This document shows, in pieces, positions 15,310-20,900 of a stretch of DNA of 20,900 nucleotides (its first letter is position 1; the number at the start of each line of letters is the position of its first letter). The notes beneath the pieces are model-generated. The model saw only the letters and a list, made by a program, of their open reading frames with translations, was not told where the DNA came from and did no database searches. Made by a program: the position numbers and the translations under genes. This DNA is from CAZPUS01 sp964589825 (GTDB lineage: Bacteria > Fibrobacterota > Chitinivibrionia > Chitinivibrionales > WJKA01), in the NCBI GenBank assembly GCA_964589825.1, contig CAZPUS010000045.1, forward strand, positions 1 to 20,900. Direction: 5' to 3'.

Positions 15310-15511
15310 GGCGGCAGCTCCTTTTTTGTGAGGTGACATTACATCGCGGAAAAGGTCCAATATAAAAAAGCAGTTACAGGTTCAAAACGCGACAATAAAT
15401 TATCCATAAGTGTCCCATGTAGATGCTTAAAAAAACGGATATATCGAAAATATCACTAAAAGTATGAGGATAAGGACATGTTTTTTGTTTTGTAATTGTC
15501 GTGCAAAAAAA

Positions 15512-16381
15512 TCAACCTTCTTTAGTGGTGGATTGTGAAGCAAGTGTTTCGTTCATGGCACCGCGACGGTATCCACTGCAGTCGATTGCAGCATAGTGGA
15601 AACCCGCTTCGCGACAACATCGGGATATGGTCTCGCGCATTGACCACCCTTTATCCATTTCATCCGCGATGAGTTCGATTCGTGCACAGTCGCCGTGGCT
15701 TCGGATTCTGAACTGGGTAAACCCGAGATTGCGAACCGCGGCCTCGGCATTGCCGACCCGGCGGAGTTTTCCCCTGGTTATTTGTTCTCCATACGGAAAG
15801 CGTGAGGCGAGGCAGGCATACGCAGGCTTGTCTGCCGTGGGTAACCCGTAGTACGCAGACAACAGACGAATATCCTTCTTCGTTAACCCTGTACTGGCAA
15901 GCGGGGAGTGAACCCCAAGCTCCTGCAACGCTTTTCGTCCAGGACGATAGTCATACGCGTCATCGGCATTGGTACCATCCAATACCGTCGCAAATCCCCT
16001 CTGCCGGGCAAGTAAAATGATCCGGGAGAACAATTCTTTTTTACAATAATAGCAGCGCTGTGGTCCGTTGTCGGTAAATTCCGTATTGTTCATTTCATTT
16101 GAAGCAATAATGGCGTGCGACAGCCCCATCATCTGAGCAAACTGTTCGGCATCATCTTTTTCGAATGCAGGGAAGCTTGGAGACTCGGCGGTCACGAGCA
16201 GTACGTTATTTTTACCGAGAGCCTCTTTGCTTATCCACGCACAAAACGTGCTGTCCACCCCGCCGGAGAACGCGATAACAGCCGAGTGAAACCGGGAAAT
16301 GCACTCTTTCGCCGTAGTGTACTTACTCTGTATGAATCTGTCCGGCTCATGAGTAGATGTGGATGTGTATGTATCTGCCAT
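15512..16381 (-). CDS. larE: ATP-dependent sulfur transferase LarE
   Basis: The 289-residue PP-loop ATPase adenylates a substrate carboxylate and inserts sulfur, as in synthesis of the nickel-pincer cofactor of lactate racemase. SGGVDST (39-45) is the ATP-pyrophosphatase motif; DGTNADD and RPGRKALQELG follow. Three cysteines, C110 and C113 in RCYYCKKELF and C190 in YACLASRFPYGE, match the cluster-binding LarE type that can use a [4Fe-4S] centre catalytically, in contrast to the one-cysteine sacrificial form. GGGAG lies about ten bases before the ATG. It follows metY by 27 bases. larA, larB and larC are not present here, so the sulfur acceptor is uncertain. Confidence 0.9.
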   Translation of the reverse strand: MADTYTSTSTHEPDRFIQSKYTTAKECISRFHSAVIAFSGGVDSTFCAWISKEALGKNNVLLVTAESPSFPAFEKDDAEQFAQMMGLSHAIIASNEMNNTEFTDNGPQRCYYCKKELFSRIILLARQRGFATVLDGTNADDAYDYRPGRKALQELGVHSPLASTGLTKKDIRLLSAYYGLPTADKPAYACLASRFPYGEQITRGKLRRVGNAEAAVRNLGFTQFRIRSHGDCARIELIADEMDKGWSMRETISRCCREAGFHYAAIDCSGYRRGAMNETLASQSTTKEG

Positions 16382-16408
16382 TTGTGCAGCTCCCTGAACG
16401 GTAGTGAA

Positions 16409-17704
16409 TCAGTCATGCGCTCTGTGCAGCGCATCGTCGAGTGCATTAATGAGATCGGTGACATGTTCCAGTCCGATTGAGAGTCTGACCAGGTCGGGAG
16501 TGAGTCCTCCTTCGCGCTGATCTTCTTCGCTGAGCTGCGCGTGTGTGGTACTTGACGGATGAATGATCAGACTTTTTGCGTCTCCGACATTGGCAAGGTG
16601 AGAAAAAAGCGCGATCGAGTCAATCAGCTTTACTGCGGAATCGTAGCCGCCTTTGACACCGAATACCACCATTCCGCCAAAGCCGTGGGCGCAGTAGCGC
16701 GATGCAATTTCGTATGAAGGATCGTTTTGGAGTCCCGGGTAACGTAGCCATGCTACATGCGGATGCGCACTGAGAAACTCTGCGATTTTTCGTGCGTTTT
16801 CGCAGTGGCGTTGCATACGCAGATGAAGCGTCTCGATACCCTGGAGAAAGATCCATGCATTATCAGGGCTGATGCAGGCGCCGAGGTTGCGCAACGGTCC
16901 AAGGCGCATGCGCATTATGAACGCGAGATGGTTCATGTCACCGAGATCGTGTGCAAAACGTATACCGTGGTAGCTCTCATCCGGCTCATTAAAAAGTGAA
17001 AATTTTGTGTCGGTCCAGTCGAAGGTGCCGGCATCGACCACTATACCGCCGATTGCGGAACCATGTCCTCCGAGCCATTTTGTGAGAGAGTGTACCACGA
17101 TATCGGCGCCGTGCTCTATGGGTCTGCACAGATAGGGTGTGGTAAAGGTCGAATCGACAATCAACGGCAGATGATGTGCCCGGGCAATTCGTGAAATTGC
17201 CTCTATGTCGGTAAAGGAAAGCGCGGGATTGCCTATGGTTTCGATGAACACGGCACGGGTTTTTTCGGTGATCGCCCTGTCGAATGACGTGGGGTCGGCC
17301 TGATCAGCAAATTTCACTGTAATACCGAACTGAGGGAGAATGGAGTCGAACATCGTGTACGTACCACCGTACAGATTGCGTGCAGCTACGATTTCCTCTC
17401 CCTGACTGCATATGGTGATAATTGAATAAAAAATGGCCGAAGTGCCTGATGCAAGCGCGAGCGCCGCTGCACCCCCTTCGAGAGAAGCGATCCGTTTTTC
17501 AAGCGTATCCTGTGTAGGATTCATCAGGCGGGTGTAGATATTTCCGGGTTCTTCAAGGTTGAAAAGACGTGCTGCGTGTGCCGTATCCCTGAAAAGATAC
17601 GAGGTGGTACGGTAAACCGGTACACCACGGGATTGTGTGTCGGTATCCGGTACTTGTCCGGCATGCAGAGCCTGGGTCTCGAATTTGTAGGAATCGTCGC
17701 TCAT
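16409..17704 (-). CDS. metY: O-acetylhomoserine sulfhydrylase (Cys/Met metabolism PLP enzyme)
   Basis: The 431-residue enzyme belongs to the Cys/Met-metabolism PLP family and most likely makes homocysteine from O-acetylhomoserine and sulfide. It has YTRLMNPTQDTLEKRIASLEGG in outline near residues 57-78, the cofactor contacts LYGGTY and VDSTFTTPYL, and the PLP lysine K209 in SLTKWLGGHG. The inserted region with FSLFNEPDESYHG and a length above 420 residues favour the O-acetylhomoserine sulfhydrylase branch over cystathionine synthases. C-terminal HPSSTTHAQLSEEDQ is conserved. AGGAG lies nine bases before the ATG. It heads a probable metY-larE transcript, with the 216-base gap upstream as its promoter region. 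Confidence 0.9.
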   Translation of the reverse strand: MSDDSYKFETQALHAGQVPDTDTQSRGVPVYRTTSYLFRDTAHAARLFNLEEPGNIYTRLMNPTQDTLEKRIASLEGGAAALALASGTSAIFYSIITICSQGEEIVAARNLYGGTYTMFDSILPQFGITVKFADQADPTSFDRAITEKTRAVFIETIGNPALSFTDIEAISRIARAHHLPLIVDSTFTTPYLCRPIEHGADIVVHSLTKWLGGHGSAIGGIVVDAGTFDWTDTKFSLFNEPDESYHGIRFAHDLGDMNHLAFIMRMRLGPLRNLGACISPDNAWIFLQGIETLHLRMQRHCENARKIAEFLSAHPHVAWLRYPGLQNDPSYEIASRYCAHGFGGMVVFGVKGGYDSAVKLIDSIALFSHLANVGDAKSLIIHPSSTTHAQLSEEDQREGGLTPDLVRLSIGLEHVTDLINALDDALHRAHD

Positions 17705-17920
17705 GTGCTCATCTCCTGTAGTAAGGATGTGACGAATATGCAGATTACGTTTTAACGGTACGTTTTCGCGTGATATTTTTCACCTTCACTCGTGCCTGCT
17801 GCATTTTCAATTTAGGTGGAAAAATAGTTTCAAATACCATTCAATACTATGCGTATGTGCATGAAAACCATCAAAACACACCGCGCATCGAACTGTGGCA
17901 ACAGGACAACACTTGTTCGC
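17705..17920. promoter_or_regulatory. Upstream region of metY
   Basis: This gap between cysK and metY must carry the metY promoter and perhaps the end of the cysK transcript. It is A/T-rich near 17815-17840, and TTGAA-like elements occur, but no well-spaced -35/-10 pair stands out. I see no T-run hairpin after cysK and no recognisable S-box-type riboswitch. Confidence 0.3.
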
Positions 17921-18847
17921 TCACTCCTGTTCCCACAACCAGGTGCTCAGATAGCGCTCTCCGGTGTCGGGGAGTATGACCACGATATGCGCATTACGAT
18001 ACTCATTCTGTTTCGCGATCTCGAGTGCCGCCCAAAGTGCCGCACCCGACGATATTCCGGCAAGGATCCCTTCCTCTTTTGCCAGCCGCTGTGCAGCAGC
18101 ACCGGCATCTTCGGTACTTACCTGTACTATTTCGTCATAAATATCTGTGTTGAGTATATCCGGGACAAAGCCTGCACCGATTCCCTGCAGTTTGTGCGGT
18201 CCCGGTTCTCCTCCCGAAAGCACCGGTGCATCTTCAGGCTCCACTGCGATCATTTTTACCGAAGACCTGCGTTTTTTGAGCACTTCGCCGACACCGGTTA
18301 TGGTACCGCCGGTCCCGATTCCCGCGACCACGACATCGACAGTTCCGTCGGTATCCCGCCAGATCTCCTCTGCAGTAGTGCTGCGGTGTATTTCGGGATT
18401 TGCAGGATTGAGAAACTGCTGGGGCATGAACGCGTCCGAAAACGATTCGGTCAGTTCGTATGCTTTTTCGATCGCACCCTTCATACCTTTGGCGCCTTCG
18501 GTGAGTACCAGTTCAGCACCGAACGCCCTGAGAAGTTTTCTGCGCTCCACGCTCATGGTGTCGGGCATGGTAAGAAGCAGACGATATCCCCGGGCGGCGC
18601 ATACAAATGCGAGGGCAATCCCTGTATTCCCGCTTGTCGGTTCTATAATGACGGTTCCTTCTTTGATCACACCTTTCTTTTCCGCATCGTCGATCATCGC
18701 CACACCAATCCGGTCCTTTACGCTTGCATTTGGATTGAACGACTCCAGCTTGGCGCTGATACGGGTTGTGCTCCCTTCATTCATTCTGCTGATATCGACA
18801 AGGGGGGTGTTACCAATGCAGTCAGTCACCGATTTTGCGATTCTCAT
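17921..18847 (-). CDS. cysK: Cysteine synthase A (O-acetylserine sulfhydrylase)
   Basis: The 308-residue PLP enzyme makes cysteine from O-acetylserine and sulfide. The start at 18847 is set by AAAGGAGGT four bases upstream; the longer frame to 19096 only runs through the regulator gene. The PLP lysine is K44 (NASVKDRIG), the substrate loop is TSGNTG (71-76), the phosphate cradle is GTGGTITGVG, and SSGAA lies near the C-terminus. IGNTPLV at the N-terminus is diagnostic. The gene overlaps the end of the Rrf2 regulator by 26 bases, so translation is coupled and the regulator probably controls it. Its product feeds NifS and MetY-linked sulfur metabolism. Confidence 0.95.
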   Translation of the reverse strand: MRIAKSVTDCIGNTPLVDISRMNEGSTTRISAKLESFNPNASVKDRIGVAMIDDAEKKGVIKEGTVIIEPTSGNTGIALAFVCAARGYRLLLTMPDTMSVERRKLLRAFGAELVLTEGAKGMKGAIEKAYELTESFSDAFMPQQFLNPANPEIHRSTTAEEIWRDTDGTVDVVVAGIGTGGTITGVGEVLKKRRSSVKMIAVEPEDAPVLSGGEPGPHKLQGIGAGFVPDILNTDIYDEIVQVSTEDAGAAAQRLAKEEGILAGISSGAALWAALEIAKQNEYRNAHIVVILPDTGERYLSTWLWEQE

Positions 18848-19274
18848 GCCTACCTCCTTTGCTTGTTTTTTTCCGTTCTCTGACGAGTGCCTCGAGTGTG
18901 GTTGACTGTAAAATATTTTTAATTGATTTGTGGATTCTGTTCCAGACATTACGTGTGACACATCGTTGTTGCCGCTCACAGAGATCGGGATTTTCAAGGC
19001 AATCAACCGGGGCGACGGGACCTTCCAACGCGTGGTATACATCCAGCAACGTAATGTCACGGGGGGAACGTGCAAGCACATATCCTCCTTTTGCACCCCG
19101 AATGGTATATATGATACCGTTGTTTTTAAGCGCGATCAGCAGATTCTCGAGATATCCGGCGGAGATACCCTCCTGTTTTGCGATGTCTCTGCGCTTGACG
19201 GGTTGAATACCGTGGGCACCTGCTATCGAAAGAAGCGCACGTACACCGTATCTGCATTTGGTTGAGAGATGCAT
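18822..19274 (-). CDS. Rrf2/IscR-family transcriptional regulator
   Basis: The 150-residue protein has the Rrf2 winged helix at the N-terminus (STKCRYGVRALLSIA, then RRDIAKQEGISAGYLENLL and IRGAKGGYVLAR). C92, C99 and C105 in DCLENPDLCERQQRC sit close to the three cluster cysteines of IscR (92, 98 and 104), so a [2Fe-2S] sensor is likely; the first gap is one residue longer. Unlike CymR, which lacks such cysteines, it may sense Fe-S or redox state. AAGG lies eight bases before the ATG. It overlaps cysK, and a palindrome upstream (19354-19370) is a good operator candidate. The probable role is control of cysteine synthesis, perhaps also its own expression. Confidence 0.9.
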   Translation of the reverse strand: MHLSTKCRYGVRALLSIAGAHGIQPVKRRDIAKQEGISAGYLENLLIALKNNGIIYTIRGAKGGYVLARSPRDITLLDVYHALEGPVAPVDCLENPDLCERQQRCVTRNVWNRIHKSIKNILQSTTLEALVRERKKTSKGGRHENRKIGD

Positions 19275-19569
19275 TTACAATCGCCTTATAAATAGTGGGT
19301 AAAACAAAGTTCCGCCGTACGGCAAGAATACTAAACAATGTCAATAAACATGATTGACATTAAATGTCAAAATATATCATGGTTGAAGGGATGTCAAGAG
19401 AAAAAAATAAAAATCGGTTTTCAGCAGTATGCCTTTAGTAAATAAAACTCCGGCACAACCGTTTTTTTCATTTGGAATGCATTGTTTTTTGTGTGGGAAA
19501 CGCTAAACCGGGCCCGGGCATACCGCCATTTATACCGGTTCTTATAGGCAAAAAGAATGCGGCAACATA
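19275..19569. promoter_or_regulatory. Regulator promoter region and folE2 downstream region
   Basis: The half nearest the regulator (19275-19400) holds the operator candidate and TTGACA elements on the minus strand. The other half (19400-19569), after the folE2 stop, has T-rich runs and a GGGCCCGGGC block but no hairpin with a T-run that I can call a terminator. No gene is supported. Confidence 0.45.
19354..19370. promoter_or_regulatory. Palindromic operator candidate for the Rrf2 regulator
   Basis: TTGACATTAAATGTCAA is a 17-base palindrome that differs from its reverse complement only at the central base. The half-site ATGTCAA recurs at 19338-19344 and 19391-19397, 26 and 27 bases either side of the copy at 19364-19370. 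On the minus strand the half-sites supply TTGACA, a perfect -35 box, so binding would block the regulator-cysK promoter. Confidence 0.6.
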
Positions 19570-20376
19570 TCAGGTATGATCAGCGCTACGCCGCCACTCA
19601 AGCTCTGCGAACGCATTGTGGTTGTGAATGCTTTCGTGGTTTTCGGCGTGGATATGAAACCAGGCGATGCGCGGATCTTTTTTAAGCACTTCAAAAAGTG
19701 AACGGACTATGTCCTCTACAAACATTGGGTTATCGTATGCCTGCATGGTTACCTGGCGCTCGTCGCTTCGCTTGAGTAGTGCATAAACCGGCACCGAGGC
19801 GCACGACTCGATATACTCGATAAGATCTTCAATCCATACTATTTTGCACTTGCCGTTTTTGTCACACACATGTCGCAGTTGCACCGTCACGGTTCCGCGC
19901 TGATTGTGTGCCCCGTAATCACTGATCTCTTTGCTGCAGGGACAAAGGCTGGTAACCGGCGCACTGACACAGAGGATAAAATCGTATGAGCCGCGGTTCA
20001 TAGTGGCGGTAAACCGGCAGTCATAGTCCATTATTCCCTCGGCGTGGGAGACCGGTGCGCTTTTTCGTATAAAATAAGGAAACGCGATGTCGATCCGTGC
20101 GCTTTCGGATTCCAGGTTTTCGTTCACCTCGGTAAGCACGTCGGGCAGGGTTCCCATCGTCATGTCCCCATGGCAGCGATTGAGAATTTCGACGAACCTG
20201 CTCATGTGGGTCCCTTTGTACCGGTGGGGGAGATTTGCCGATATGCTGATACGTGCGGTCGTATGCTGTTTCTTGTTTTTTTTATCCAGAACCACGATAG
20301 GGTAGCGCAGATTACGTACCCCTACCTGGTCGACATCTATACCCCGATTATCGTGTTCTCGTTGTATATCTTTCAT
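19570..20376 (-). CDS. folE2: GTP cyclohydrolase FolE2 (type IB)
   Basis: The 268-residue enzyme converts GTP to dihydroneopterin triphosphate, the first step of folate (and queuosine) synthesis. It belongs to the metal-flexible type IB family, distinct from FolE. Diagnostic segments are VGVRNLRYPI near residue 18, LPHRYKGTHMSRFVEIL, the metal-site loop SLC145PC147SKEISDYGAHNQRG, and the C-terminal AENHESIHNHNAFAE. I start at the ATG at 20376 because MKDIQ begins the conserved part, but no good ribosome site precedes it; the open frame reaches an ATG at 20466 that would add 30 unconserved residues. It has its own transcript, with a long leader upstream. Confidence 0.94.
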   Translation of the reverse strand: MKDIQREHDNRGIDVDQVGVRNLRYPIVVLDKKNKKQHTTARISISANLPHRYKGTHMSRFVEILNRCHGDMTMGTLPDVLTEVNENLESESARIDIAFPYFIRKSAPVSHAEGIMDYDCRFTATMNRGSYDFILCVSAPVTSLCPCSKEISDYGAHNQRGTVTVQLRHVCDKNGKCKIVWIEDLIEYIESCASVPVYALLKRSDERQVTMQAYDNPMFVEDIVRSLFEVLKKDPRIAWFHIHAENHESIHNHNAFAELEWRRSADHT

Positions 20377-20900
20377 ATTTTGTAAAAATACATAATTTTC
20401 GTATAACACACCCCGTCTCTCTGCTGTCGTAGTGCGCTGACGGCTAATACCCGCTTTTATTCTCATTTATCCCGGTCAAGCAGGGCTGAAGTGGTCGGAT
20501 TTCACGACATTTGTCGGGATGTACCGGGATCACCGGTTTGGTATCATGCATTCTCATGTACATATAATGAGGCAGGGTGATACTGAAGCTTTGTGTACCT
20601 GTCAACAACGGAAAAATATTTTCCATAAAAAGAAGCGGCATCCATTCTCCGGCGGTTTGCGTACGCGGCGCAGGTGAGGAGAAAAATACGGCTCCTCCGC
20701 ACCTTTTATAACACCCTGCGGTATCCGCAGCCATAAAAATCAAAAAGGGGGGGGGTAGGTTGTAAGCTCTTGTATGGGTGTGAGTTGCAACAATAAAGGA
20801 TCGTGCTGCGTCGCAATGCGCTGCAGCGGGTATACCCAAAAATCGAGGTAAATGCGTACTGCATTGCGGGCTTTTTTTATATTGCGAAGTGCAGGACAAC
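20377..20900. other. Long region upstream of folE2, no confident gene
   Basis: On the minus strand an open frame crosses this region. Only its last 65 codons (20444-20641) have a ribosome site (GGAG five bases before ATG), and the product has no known family, so I do not call it a gene. The region also holds a run of nine Gs (20747-20755), a CTGCGG/CCGCAG hairpin near 20715-20730, and a terminator-like fold at 20812-20878. A promoter or leader for folE2 is expected here but not resolved. Confidence 0.4.
20812..20878 (+). terminator. Terminator-like fold with nested palindromes
   Basis: CGCAATGC (20812-20819) pairs with GCATTGCG (20861-20868), followed by GGC and seven Ts. Inside the 41-base loop are two palindromes, CGCTGCAGCG (20819-20828) and GGGTATACCC (20828-20837). 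No + strand gene lies upstream in the window, so what it would terminate is unknown. Confidence 0.4.

Noticed and set aside
17849..18883. 344-codon plus-strand open frame opposite cysK
   Set aside because: It is antisense to a clear cysteine synthase, lacks a ribosome site, and its translation is full of Cys/His/Arg as expected of a shadow frame.
20444..20899. 151-codon minus-strand open frame upstream of folE2
   Set aside because: The composition is unlike a folded protein, there is no family match, and it runs off the window. Only its last 65 codons (from 20641) have a ribosome site, which is too little to call a gene.
1..20900. tRNA, rRNA, CRISPR arrays, insertion sequences
   Set aside because: I found no cloverleaf, no regularly spaced repeats and no transposase or terminal inverted repeats that I could support.

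Overview
The window looks like a chromosomal segment of an anaerobic, Gram-negative-type bacterium. Four things point that way: a secreted parallel beta-helix protein whose C-terminus resembles a type IX secretion (T9SS) sorting domain, an outer-membrane beta-barrel protein, a lipoprotein, and many oxygen-sensitive Fe-S or corrinoid-type functions. T9SS tails outside Bacteroidota are known in Fibrobacterota/Chitinivibrionia, so that is my best guess for the lineage. It is an inference, not a proof. There is no rRNA, tRNA, CRISPR array or intact mobile element that I can support.

Layout. (1) 19-2004 (+): a secreted beta-helix protein. (2) 2223-6335 (-): a seven-gene metalloid cluster. In order of transcription it is an ArsR repressor, an ArsP-type permease, a small CPKC thioredoxin (ArsE-like candidate), an ArsF-type thioredoxin-fold protein, an ArsG-type CcdA-like permease, a thioredoxin-coupled arsenate reductase ArsC, and an HgcB-like 2[4Fe-4S] ferredoxin. 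The ferredoxin's ATG start is out of frame with its body. (3) 6604-8373 (+): typA/bipA, followed by a strong terminator. (4) 8677-13168 (-): an outer-membrane protein, a DUF547 lipoprotein, a NifU-type scaffold with a BFD domain, the cysteine desulfurase NifS/IscS, and quinolinate synthase NadA. (5) 13201-17704 (-): a class I glutamine amidotransferase, a methanol:corrinoid methyltransferase MtaB, the sulfur transferase LarE, and O-acetylhomoserine sulfhydrylase. (6) 17921-19274 (-): cysteine synthase and an Rrf2/IscR-type regulator that overlap, with a palindromic operator candidate upstream. (7) 19570-20376 (-): GTP cyclohydrolase FolE2, then about 520 bases with no convincing gene but with a poly-G tract and a terminator-like fold.

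How the genes fit together. From 10 kb onward the theme is sulfur and Fe-S supply. An Rrf2 regulator and CysK make cysteine; NifS and NifU turn cysteine sulfur into clusters; NadA is a [4Fe-4S] consumer; MetY makes homocysteine (or a related thioether precursor); LarE mobilises sulfur. MtaB, which moves a methyl group from methanol to a corrinoid protein, sits among these genes without mtaA or mtaC in view. The left half is dominated by a metalloid-defence operon that joins arsenate reduction, a candidate ArsE/F/G-type organoarsenical module, and a ferredoxin related to the mercury-methylation partner HgcB, but with no hgcA in the window. That operon and the orphan MtaB are the parts most worth following up.
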